This document shows positions 1-12,400 of a stretch of DNA of 64,000 nucleotides, piece after piece (the first letter of the stretch is position 1; each line of letters begins with the position of its first letter). The DNA is from Siderastrea siderea (taxonomy: Eukaryota; Cnidaria; Anthozoa; Scleractinia; Rhizangiidae). The notes beneath the pieces are model-generated. The model ran no database searches. It had not been told where the DNA came from and worked only from the letters and a program-made list of their open reading frames with translations. The translations under genes were made by a program, and so were the position numbers. The stretch is taken from assembly GCA_964030785.1 (NCBI GenBank), contig OZ034968.1:54347730-54411729 (forward strand), read 5' to 3'.

Positions 1-3000
1 TTTAAATATCTGGAACCCGTGGGTAAGGGAAGGACACCCTGAAATCAATGGCCCTGCAGGTTGGGGGCTGGGCATGGGGCCAATCCCCCCATCCCAAAAA
101 ACAGCTATCGATTATGGAAACCAGAATGGAAGCCGAGGTCACTCTATCGAGTGTGCCGATAACTACTCAGGAGTGAGGTCAACACCCTGTTGTACTACAG
201 GGGAAGGTTTTTTCACCGTGATGGAAAGCAGTAAGGGAAATGCAGGTGAAAACCGAAAGTAAACATGCATGAGGATTGTATGTATATGTACAGCACTGGA
301 AACTCAACACAGGTTTGCAGAGAGATGCATGGCAAGGCATAAGAGAGAGATCACGTGAGGACACAGACAGGGGAAGACAAAGTATTCTCTGGCAGAAACG
401 ACAACCAGTATCAAAGAGGAGTGGCCATTATTTTGAGCAAAGAAGCATCAAGTGCTCTGGAGAACTGGAATCCTGTTAGCGATAGAATTATAACAGTGAG
501 ATTCAACTCCAGGCACATTAAAACAACTATTATCCAGTTCTGCGCACCGACTAATGACATTGATACCCAAGAAAAGGATGATTTTTATGAACGGTTACAA
601 CAGGTGTATGACAAGACACCTCAACATGACATAATAATAACCATGCCCGACTGGAATGCAACGCTTAGGGACCAAACGGAGGGCGAAGGTGAAGTGGTTG
701 GTATGCATGGTTTGGGGGGAGGGGGGGGGGCGAAAGATCGGATAATGGGGAGAGGTTCAAAGGGTTTTGCACGGCAAACAACATGGCCATTGCAACAACA
801 ATGTTCCTTGACAAAGATATCCATAAGTGCACTTGGACCTCTCCAGACGGAAGATGGACCATAAGACCATATAGCTATAAATGGAATACTCAAGAGATCG
901 GTACTGGACGCCAGGGCTTTCAGGGGAGCCGAATTTGGAAGTGATCACAACCTGGTTGTTGGAAATGTTCTGCTGAGGTTAAGCAGAGTTGCTAGAAACC
1001 AAGATGCGGGGATTGTAAGGAAATATGAAGTAGGCAAGCGTAAGGTTCCCCAGATCAAACAAAGGTTTCTCTTAGAGCTAAAGAACAGATTAACCTGCTT
1101 GGCAGAGATTGAGCTGGATGAAATGGGAAATGATGACATCCAGAATTACGGAAGCGTCGAAAAGAAATGGGAAAACGTCAGAAAAGCCTACAACGAAAGA
1201 GCGAAGTCAGTTCTTCGTTATAGTCAAAGGAAGGGTAAGACTTGGACAAGTGCAAAAAGTTAGAACAAAATCAATGAAAGAAAGAAACTGAAGAAGAAGG
1301 TTGAGGAGACAAGATCAGAAAGAATAAGTGAGAGAAGGAGAGCAGAATATAGTGAAAAGAACAAGGAAGTAAAAAGAAGCTTGAGAACGGACTAGAGAGA
1401 ATGGGCAAACGAGCTCGCAAGGGAAGCTGAGGATGCTGTGAAGGAAGGGAGTCTTAAGGGCGTCTATGATGTACCAATGATGTTATGTAATGACAGGCCA
1501 CAGAAAATGAGCCTGGTGAAAGACAAGGATGAGAAGCTCTTAACGACGGATGAGGAGGTTAGACGAAGGTGGCAAAACATTTCGACAATGATCTGAACCG
1601 CCCTGATCTGGAAGGACCCTGCAGTTGTGGTTCACGAGCAGCAAAGTGAAATAGATGTCAGCACTGAGTGTATCACCAGGCAGGAAATATATGCGGCGCT
1701 GAAGAATATGAAGAACGTTAAAGCAGCTGGAATGGATATGATTATAAAAGAGCTGCTGAAGGCTGACATAGAGACAACTGCATGTGTTCTAGAAGAGCTG
1801 TTTTGCACGGTGTTGGAGGTGGAGGAAATCCCGGAGGACTGGAATTGTGGTTTGATCGTAACGCTACCCAAGAAGGGGAGTGTGGAAATTGACGTGGCAT
1901 AAGGTTGCTATCAGTACCAGGAAAGGTTATGGGTAGAGTAATGATTGCTAGACTGCATATAATGCAGTGGATGAGATGCTTAGGGACGAACAAGCAGGTT
2001 TCGGGCGTGGGCAAACTGTGACGGAACATACCTTCGTGCTTCGTAATGTCATCCAACAATCGCTGGAGTGGAATGCGAGTCTGTATACCTGTTTTTTGGA
2101 TTACGAGAAGGCCTTTGATGGTGTCCATCGGGAAACTTTATGGAGGATAATGCAGTCTTATGGAATAGCAAGTTCATAACAATGGTTAAATTGTTTTACG
2201 ACAACACCAAGTGTGTAGTAATACGTGGAGCGGTCAACTCTGATTGGTTTACCATGAAGGCAGGTGTGAAACAAGGCTGGGTGATGTCAGGGTTCCTCTT
2301 TCTGTTGGTGGTAGACTGGATCATGCGTAGGACCACAGAGCAAGGTGACACAGGGATCCCATGGAAAATGATGAGACAACTTGAAGATTTAGATTATGCT
2401 GATGATAGTGCACTCATCTCCAGTACATGGACACAAGTGCAAAAGAAATTAGGAAGACTGGGAAGAAATAGTGAAGGAACGGGACTGAAGATAAACATCG
2501 ACAAGATTTATACTCAACGCCAGGAGACAGGATCCCATAAAGATAAATGGTACTGTTGTTGAGGACACAGATACCTTCGTCTATCTCGGACCCATTGTTA
2601 ACAACTTGGGAGGCGCTGAACAGGACATCCGGTGGAGGCTAGGGAAACCTAGAACAGATGAATTTCATCCAAGTCAAACATCATTGCAGTCCTTCTGTAC
2701 GGCTGCGAGACATGGAGAATTATAAAACGCGGATGCAAACAGGCTGTATACCTTTCTTCACACATGCCAATGATGAAATACGAGCTAATACGGAAAAAGC
2801 GGGAACCGAAAACATCAGTATGCAAGTACGACGTAGGCGCTGGAGATGGATAGGTCACGTTCTATGGATAGCACCAAGCCGAAGCCCACATGTGGCACTG
2901 ACCTAGGCACAAAGTGGGAAAAGGAAACATGGACGGCCGAGGGAGAGATGGAGGATAACGGTGGGAAGAGAACGCCCTGAAATGGGATTAACACCATGGG

Positions 3001-3100
3001 CCGCAGCCGCAGCTGAGCCAAGGACAGCGATAAGTGGAAGCAACTTATTTCTGGCCCTATCTCCCACCTGGGGAAAGGATCTAAACACTTATCTAGCGTA
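1..3100 (+). pseudogene. Degenerate non-LTR retrotransposon (endonuclease plus reverse transcriptase)
   Basis: This is a broken LINE copy of the type often mis-annotated as craniofacial development protein 2-like; I am unsure of the clade. The pieces lie in order. An AP-endonuclease fragment spans 355-864, with a YAPTND-like stretch and a DWNA motif. Reverse-transcriptase fragments lie at 1627-1902, 1967-2179 and 2140-2562. They carry EQAGFGRG, YEKAFDGVH and VKQGWVMS, and the catalytic motif DYADD is near 2390-2405. A C-terminal part at 2658-3060 includes RRRWRWIGHVL. Reading frames switch repeatedly, stops interrupt the coding, and a G-run at about 715-730 disrupts the endonuclease, so the copy cannot encode a working protein. 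The left edge may continue outside the window. It lies just downstream of the MACPF gene's last exon. Confidence 0.85.
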
Positions 3101-3149
3101 TATGTACGACAGAGTGTAAAATCTACCATTTGTAGCAATATGTAGATAT

Positions 3150-3410
3150 TTACCAGTAGCGAACCCTTCGTTTCATGTTTTTCCCAATACTGAAAGCACT
3201 GTGCAGTGGATTTATCAAGTCATCCAACATGTCAAATGTAACATGAAATGTAGAGTCACCGCTGAATAGCTCCTCCCATTTGGGACCTGCTCTCTGATCC
3301 ATCCATTTGTCCACAGATTGCCCTGGTTTAGTCGTTGGTTTTGTGGTGGGTGTTGTCGTTTTCTCAGGCGGACATTTGTCAAGGCGGACATCCGACAACG
3401 AAACTGGACC
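3150..3410 (-). CDS. MACPF gene exon 9: linker and C-terminal tail, stop codon
   Basis: The exon of 87 codons ends with TAA at 3150-3152. It begins GPVSLSDVRLDKCPPEK, continues through a linker TTTPTTKPTTKPG, then a compact segment with KWEELFSGDSTFHVTFDMLD and a basic end. The Thr/Pro linker suggests a separate small C-terminal module or an O-glycosylated stalk. No polyadenylation signal was seen immediately downstream. Confidence 0.75.
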   Translation of the reverse strand, partial: GPVSLSDVRLDKCPPEKTTTPTTKPTTKPGQSVDKWMDQRAGPKWEELFSGDSTFHVTFDMLDDLINPLHSAFSIGKNMKRRVRYW

Positions 3411-6400
3411 CTGGAAACGAGTTAATTAGTTGAAAAAAGAAAGCACATTACCTTTATCAAATCCATGCAAGAAAAAATGGCAGCACTAGAAGTAAAAGCT
3501 AGAAACTGAAATATATCTGTTCATTTTCTGTACAATGAATAATAGCGTTACAATGATATGCTTGTTTGTAGTTTCCCACGCAGTCGTTTTTAGGGGAGTC
3601 GTATAATGGGTTCTTAAAATGTGACGGTGATTCAACCGTCGGTTTCATCTGTTTTTCGCATGAACTTACTTGTTAAAAATAATCGCTTTAAAAAATAACA
3701 ATAATCATGCCTGAAATCTAGGAATTGTAACGTGCTAGTTTGGTTTTCAATACACATAAAAAATCTCATTTTAAAAACGACTGTCGAAAAATTTATGATT
3801 CATGTGATACCTAGACTAAATAAAGGTAAAATCTGATAACACCACATGTAAACCAGTTATACCTCCTCCATGTAGATCTCAATTGCTCTTTTCAAGCTTG
3901 TCCTTTTCTCCATTATCGCTGTCTCCAAGCATTCACGGCCGTCATACTCGCAGTAAACTTTCTTCTTTGTTCCTTTGACGGGGAAAGTGTTGTAACTTGC
4001 GTCCATCCTTCTCTGTCTCCAGTTCTGCTGCTTTTCCCTCGCAGCCCCAGTTTACCTTTGAAAGAGGAGCGATAAACGAACTAATCGTGACTCCCAGGGC
4101 ATGATTGTGACATAGGAAAATTAATTTTACGCGAGAGGACACCTTTTTGATTTGTAATGCCAAAGGTTTCAGCTCATTGCAGGTTTGAAATAACAACAAA
4201 TAGATGTCGGAAATTCAGAAATGCCTCAAACTGAGAAGTGCGCTCGAAATTGTACTCTTCGTTTTTAGCGTTGATTTGCATAGAATTAACGCATTTTGCT
4301 CACGCCAAGGATTTGAGGAAAAAGTGGAACTAAATTCAAAATAAACAAACCTTTTCATCCGGAAACAAGTCATTGGCCTGGAAATTTACCAAGTCGGAAA
4401 TGGAACCCATCAGAAATTTATAAGCCTTCGGATACTGAGGTATCGACTGTAGCCATTCTTTGAATTCCGTCTTAAATGTTGGCGAGTAAACATCAGAGAG
4501 AATGGACGCAATGTCCTGACTTCCTCCTTTGGCCTGAACCTCAGGGGACGTTGTTTTGGTCTGTTGTCTCACCGATGTTCCTCCTTCATTCGTATATTTA
4601 GCTCCGACACTTGCAAAAAGGGTCTTGTATTCAAACTCCATTTTCTCAGAAAACGCAGTCTTCGATCCTGCTTCTTTGGCATCCATTCTCTTTCGTATTT
4701 CTAGTTCTCCACCAAACCTCGCTGATTTAATATAGTGGGTTCCCCATCTTTGAATGAAATTTTCTGTTTAAAAGAAAAACGAAAACATTTATTCAACTTG
4801 TAAATACTATAAAGTCCTTTCTGTTTCTCCCAACTCAGCTAAAAGGGCCATCTGGTTAAAGGTCTAAAATCGGTTACCCTGCGAGCAGAGGCCCTTCGAC
4901 CTTCCTAGATAAGTCGGGAAGAGGAAGGGACCTCTGCCAGCCGCCTCGACTTTCTCATCCACCGAAACGGATGAGTCAGTCCGGTTTGAAACCAGTTTTT
5001 CCAGTTTTTGCTGAGTGCGCATGTGCTTTGTTCGAAATTGCTGACTAAATGCGCGGCCACGGAACGTTCGGTTCTCTTTCGAAGGACGTCTTAAAGGGAC
5101 TATGTCACGCTATTTTAGAAAGCTAAAAGTGACTTCGCATCAACTGAATTCCAAAAATAATGATCTAGCTTTGTTATTAAAGACTATCTTACGCCACTGA
5201 AACTGTTTCCTGTCGCCTGTTGCTACTGATGGCAAGGATGGAAATGGATTGAAACTTGAAAAAATTGGGCCAATTTTTTCAAGTTTTGATGCTATGTTCT
5301 CAAAAACCACCATTTTACTTCTGGTTTGAGCAAAGGACACCCAAGCATAACATTTGAATATTATTAAAAATGGCGTTTCAAAATATAAGACTTTGTATGG
5401 GATTTCGAAGCGAACATTTTGAGCAATACATAACAGCAAACTAACTGAATAAAGTTCATGAAACATTACATGGTGTTGTTTGCTATCCTTACAACGCATT
5501 TTGAGCAATTTTAGGTCTATTTACCTTACTGTGTATTAGTACATGTATAATACATTGACAAGGAAGGAGTCATTTGGCCCGATTTAGCCACTATCACCGC
5601 TCGACACGTTTCGGAATTCGCTCGAATTTACCCACAAATATAGTTCAGGCTCCCATTCTGACTTAGCGACTTGACAAAAGGAAGACATACAAGTGATTTT
5701 CTCAAAACCAATTGCACATACCTCGTGTCCCAAAAGAATTATCCACTGCACAAAATCATAATAGCATTTCAAAATAGGCCGCCATGGATCCGTGAGGATC
5801 CCGATAGCCCCGCTTGACCGCGGTCGGCACTGGACACCAGTCAAATCATGCCCTTATGGGGAGGGCCACGCTCGTTTTGGTCGTGTTACAATTGTAGTAA
5901 CTATGACCCGGTACGGACACAAAATTGTCGCTCCAACGTAGTCTGGTTCGCGCGAGAATGGTGGAATCGCTGCGCGGGACTCCGTGGCCTTATGGAGAGA
6001 ATTAAGTTATCGAAAGAAATTAAAACGGTCTTGGCCGTTAGAAACTGAAAACGAGTCAAGAAAAAGAGAAAGTGAACCGTGTTTCTCCTTCCTCCTATAT
6101 TTCTATTCATGCGTGGTAAATTGAACATATTTGCGTTGATGTACAAAACGTTTGTAATACAGGTCAGTCTACTGCGTTAATTTTAAATACGTACTCTGCG
6201 TGAATTGAATGTGTTCAATTTTTTGGAATCGTCGATAGGTTTTATATACCACTGAGGTATATTTTTTCCAACCGAAGTCGGCAAATTCATTTAAAGACTC
6301 TCTGTCGACCACAATGCAACGCGCGCCTAAACGGAGGTTTCGTGGACCACGAAACCCCAAAGTTTTGCGTCGGCATTTGAAGGCCTTGGAAATCTGCCTT

Positions 6401-9400
6401 CATCCAAGTCATCCTTCCGTAGAATGGATAGAGATTTTCTTATGGAGCTATGAAATTTATCAGGAAACTGTTGGAGCAGTGTTGATTTTAAAAATGTTTT
6501 ATTCTTCGGGTCACAAAAGCGACATTTGGACACTCGATGTTTCGCACAGCTCTCAACCGACAAGCAAGACCACGCGGAGAGTTTTTATTAATACCTCATA
6601 TCAGAATAATGTGACTATGGACGATCCAGTGAGTTCATAGGGAAAAATAACAGAATTCTTACGGTTATGTGGAACTGAATGTGAGTGAATATCAAACTGA
6701 CTACAGTAATAAATGTTTCTGTAGATCGGACGTGACTGAGTATTCAACAAACCCCGCGGGTGACAAATCGCGGTTTTGCAACCGTTAGTGATAAAATAAA
6801 GTAATGTCAATTGCTTTTACTCTACACGCCTTTCGAAATTTTAAAGAGGGGTATATTAAGGTATAAGTGCTGTTGAACATAAATGAATGAGAGAACTCAT
6901 GACCCGATACACCACTAAAAACCAAATGCGCTATGTCAATTTGAAAATATTTCTCTGACTGCGTGACGTGTAATGACAGTCAACGATGAATCGTATTTTA
7001 TTACAGTCATCTGCAAGACTTATAAACCATAAAATTTAGCTCTTTCTATTGACAAAACGTCTACACCTTTCTTGGCAGTTAAAGGGCTCAAATCTAGCCA
7101 TTTTATCACAATGTTCTCTCTCCAAAGGAATCAAAACATAAACAAACGCGCGCATTGCATTGTAGTCGACAGAGAGTCTTCAAATTCATATCCTCACGCG
7201 CGTGAAAATGTTTTATTTTAAAATTGTTATAATTGTATATACAATATCTATTTCTATATTTGCATGAAGCCGGTCAGGGAACCTACTTATTAAAAAAACA
7301 AGAAATATACACCCTGAAAATGGATATAAATTCAGAAATGGGAATGATTTATTTTTGCTATCCGCTTGTAACACGCAGCGATTTTCTCACGCGAACCAGA
7401 CTACGTTGGAGCGACAATTTTGTGTCCGTACCGGGTCATAGTTACTACAATTGTAACACGACCAAAACGAGCGTGGCCCTCCCCATAAGGGCATGATTTG
7501 ACTGGTGTCCAGTGCCGACCGCGGTCAAACGGGGCTCTCGGGATCCTCACGCATCCATGGCGGCCTATTTTGAGATGCTATTACAATTTTGTGCAGTGGA
7601 TAATTTTTTGGGACACGAGGTATGTGCAATTGGTTTGAGAAAATCACTTGTATGTCTTCCTTTTGTCGAGTCGCTAAGTCAGAATGGGAGCCTGAACTAG
7701 ATTTGTGGGTAAATTCGAGCGAATTCCGAAACGTGTCTAGCGGTGATAGTGGCTAAATCGGGCCAAATGACTCCTTCCTTGTCAATGTATTATACATGTA
7801 CTAATACACAGTAAGGTAAATAGACCTAAAATTGCTCAAAATGCGTTGTAAGGATAGCAAACAACACCATGTAATGTTTCATGAACTTTATTCAGTTAGT
7901 TTGCTGTTATGTATTGCTCAAAATGTTCGCTTTGAAATCCCATACAAAGTCTTATATTTTGAAACGCCATTTTTAATAATATTCAAATGTTATGCTTGGG
8001 TGTCCTGTGGTCTCAGTACAAAATATAATTTACCGCATGACGGCCGAGAAATTTGAATACGAAACAAACTCGACACAAATGCGTTTTGTTGAATGAAAGC
8101 AGCGAATGTTGAAGACGAAATAGACTTAACACGAAAATACTTCTGAATGACAGGGACAAAAAGAGGGACAAAATAAAATAAATCTCGAAGACCAAGATTT
8201 CTATGCGAGACCTCCGCGACCCGCTATTAAATTGGAAATCACTGGACTGTAACATCATGTTGACAGTCGACAAATCGCAGTTTCTTGATCAGCAAAAATA
8301 TTTCGAGGCTGATAAGTTTTCAACCTGTGACATAAACTCGAACAAAATTATTCTCAGCCTAACGATTTAATTAAAACTTTCCTCAACTCTCTTGTGTTAC
8401 GACCGAAGTCAGAATAGTTTGTTGTGGACGTGGCTGTCATTCAGTAAACAGGCCAGTAAACATGTTAATTGCAGCGTGGCCAACAAGGCTCGGTTACATT
8501 TAAATTTAGCGCATGCTCAACAGGGAAAGTCGAGGCGGCTGGCAGATATCTAGGAAGATCGAAGGGCCTCTGCTCGCAGGGTAAAAATCGGTAAAAGAAA
8601 AAAAAATGGCTACAGACCCGGAACTCGTTTTGTCAAAATGCGTTCTTGGATTGCCTTTAAACAACAGTTGTAAAAAAAGGTATACTAGAAGAAAGAAGAA
8701 GTAATATATCAAACACGAGAAAGAGTGTTTCATCACTCGGCCCGGATATCCAAACACCGATATGTGGGTTGAAAAAACGAGGCGCAGTCGAGTCTTTTTT
8801 CAACCGACTTAGGGGTGTTTGTTTGAGGAGAGCATGCGTGCCACCGTAGAGTTCGGACGTGACTTTTGAGCGGAGCCCAACTCCGTCCTAAATTCGAGTA
8901 AAATCTGCTATAAGAAGTAAAAATTTAAGTATGCAACATGAATGAAAAAGAGAAGAGGTAAACACAAACGAGGCGAGAGAGGTTCCACTGAAGACGACTC
9001 AAACTCAGCCAAGAAACTCAACATGGATGCGACTGAGTGTGCCAGCGATAAAGATGGCGGCGAAGGTGACGAAGATTCAGAGTTCTACGAAACAGATCCT
9101 GAGCAAGAACCGAGCCTTAACGATATAAAAGATATGCTTTCAAGCGTCCAAACAACTCTTAAAGATATTCAGATTGAAAACAGAAAGTTGGCAAGCGAGG
9201 TGGCCGATTTAAAATCTTCCTTCGGCTTTCAAGAACAGCAATTAAATTCCTTGAAGGTGTCCCTAAGTGAAATGATGAAAGCTAACGATGCGATGAAAGT
9301 AGAACTACAAGCACTTAGAAAGAAGCGAATTGAACTTTAAAATGTGAAGATTACACAGTTGTTTCAACATTCCACAAAAGCTGCCGCGGCTTTGGCCTCG

Positions 9401-12400
9401 GAGCGTCTATACATCAACGACAACCTAACGTCCTTCCGAAAAGAATTAATGAAAGAAGCCAACCAAATGAAAAAAAGATGGACTTTTGGTCAGTGTATGG
9501 TCCATGGACGGCAAGATTTACGTTAAGACCTCGCCTGATGGCGCACCCAAACGAATCCGTTCCCAGGAAGGCCTCGACAACGTATGACTGTAAGCTAGCC
9601 CGACTGCGCTTTAGCACATCTTTATTTCTAAGTCCTACTGATAAATTATTGTTTTCGTTTTGAATTCGAATTAGGATGGATAAGACACAAAGTCCTTTAC
9701 GCCCTTAGATAGCATGCAGTTAAACGCTTGTATATGTTTGTGTTTTGTGTATGTGTTTGCTTCGATTGTATTCGTCAGTGTAATTTTGTTGTTTCCTTCC
9801 TTTTTATTTCATAGCGACAGTCCAACTATAAGTTGTAATTATTGCGAACCTGTGAATTTCAAATCTGCTTATCAGTTGTTGTTTCTCATGATAAAATTAT
9901 CGTTTGTCAACATTAGCATGTCATGGTCATGTCGACGCAATGAAAATTAGTATCCTATCTTTAAATGTTAGAGGCTTAAGAAACCAAGTTAAGCGAAGGA
10001 GTATTTTTAGATTCCTGAAAGATCAAAACTGTCAGATTTACCTCCTCCAGGAAACATTCTCGGAACAAAAAAATGAACCGAGATGGAAGAGTGAGTGGGG
10101 AGGTGCTATTTTCTTTTCCCACGGGTCAACCCATAGCAAAGGAGTTTCTATTTTGATAAATCCTACAAGCAAACTGAACGTGGAAATCACCGGTAAGGAT
10201 CTTGACGGCAGAATTGTGTCAATTAATTTGATCTACAATTCAGCCAAAATTTCAATCTGTAATATTTATGCTCCGAATGACTCTCAACAACAACAGAAAT
10301 TCTTGTTAACTTTAAATAGATACCCAATGTCACATACGGAAATTAGCAATCTTATTGTGGGAGGCGATTGGAACGTTACCCTGCAAGGTCTGCAAGCTAG
10401 TGACAAAAAGGGCGGTATTCCTTGGAGACCAACTTTATATCGTGATAAACTTATTGCGATAATGGATGACATTGGCTTAATCGACGTTTTTAGGAAGCTT
10501 TATCCAAATGAAAGAAGCTTTACTTATGGGTCCAAATCGCTGGAAGTCAGATCCAGAATTGATTTCTTCCTAGTGTCGAAAATCAGTGGAAAACTGGGTC
10601 GTTAAAACTAATACGAAAGTTTCAAACGCTCCGGATCATAAAGCCGTTGTACTTGATCTTAAAATTCTCAGTGAAAAGCGTGGCCCCGGCTTGTGGAAAT
10701 TCAATAACTCCCTTGTGGAAGACAATAAATATGTCGAGCTTATAGAAGAAAACTACGCGGCTATACGTGAGAAGTATTCAGATTTGAAAGACGATCGATT
10801 AAAATGGGAATTAATTAAAATGGAAATAAGACGACTCACCATTTCATACTCAAAACACAAAGAAAAACAACGGAGAATTCGAGAGATGGAGCTTCAAAAG
10901 CGTTTGGAAGCTTTAGAAATTAAAATCAACAACTGTAATACGGACGAACAGTTAAGCGCTGAAATTGAAGAATATGACAACTTAAAAATCGAACTTCAAC
11001 GTATTTACGAAGCCAAAGGGAAGGGTGCAATTTTTCGATCTAAAGTCAGGTGGGTTGAACAAGGTGAAAAACCTACAAAGTATTTCTTTAATTTAGAGAA
11101 AAGAAATTTTAACCATAAAGTAATTACGGAAATAAAACGAGAAGACGGCAAAATACTTGTTGAAGAAGACGAGATAATGAAAGAAATCGAATCCTTCTAT
11201 GAGAATTTATATGCTTCACATGACGAGGATAACAATGGGGCCTTTAATGATTTTGTACGTGATCTGCAAACTGTTAAATTAACAGACGAAGAAAGAGAAG
11301 ACCTAGAGGGTTACATAACAATAGAGGAATGTTCCAAAGTATTAAAAACCTTCCCCGCTGGTATGTCGCCGGGCGATGCTGGTTTCACGGCGGAATTTTA
11401 CGATTGCTTTGGTGAGCCGCGACTTAGTAAATAGTTTTAACACCGCATACAATGAAGGAGAGCTGTCGATATCACAACGCAGAGGTGTCATAACTCTTGT
11501 GCCCAAAGAGGACTCCTGTTTGTCAGATCTCAATTGGCGACCAATTACTCTTTTAAATTTAGATTATAAGATCGCATCCAAAGTAATAGCAAAGTGAATA
11601 GAAAGGTTTTTACCAAGGTTAATTCACCCTGACCAAACTGGCTTTGTTAAAGGGCGATACATTGGTCAATATTAGGCTAATTAATGATATCATGGAACAG
11701 ACAAAATTACAAAATATTCCAGGGATATTACTTTTACTTGATGAATTGTCCTTTATTCAAAATACTTTAAATCTCCTTAACTTCGGTGAAGGTATTAAAC
11801 GCTGGGTCTCCACTTTTTACACGAGTCCTGAAAGTGCGGTCCTGAACAATGGATTTTCTACAAATTATTTCCAACTGTCAAGAGGGGTGAGACAGGGTTG
11901 CCCCCTGTCGCCATATCTTTTTATCTTAGGAGCTGAAATTTTAGCATGCAAGATTCGACAAAACAAGGAAATACAGGGAATCAAAGTCTTCAATTCCGAA
12001 GCTAAAATAAGTCAATTTGCAGACGACACGTCATTAATTTGCAACAGTTGCGACTCTACTAAAAAAGCAATCGAAGTGGTGGACGCCTTCGGGAATGTCT
12101 CCGGCTTACGATTAAATCCCACTAAAACCAAAGCTTTATGGCTCGGCCCTTGGAGAGAAAGAAAAGAAAAACCATTTGGGTTTAAATGGCCTAAAGAACC
12201 GGTTCGAGCATTAGGCATTTTCATATCATACGACGAAAGGCAAAATAATAAAAAGAATTTTCTAGTTTAAATTGACAAATTAGCCTCTAAACTAGGGGTT
12301 TGGAAGTCACGTAAGCTTTCTATATTAGGCAGTTGCCTAATAACAAATCCCTTGGTATCCCGCAATTAGTTTACTCTATGTCAATTCTGGATGTTCCTTT

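Noticed and set aside
3942..4199. 85-codon minus-strand frame
   Set aside because: It crosses the exon 8 acceptor and follows the frame past the apparent indel; only its middle part corresponds to exon sequence.
5140..5508. 122-codon frame, shared with 7832-8056
   Set aside because: It lies in and beside the large inverted repeat, is truncated in the other arm and matches no family I know; treated as repeat sequence.
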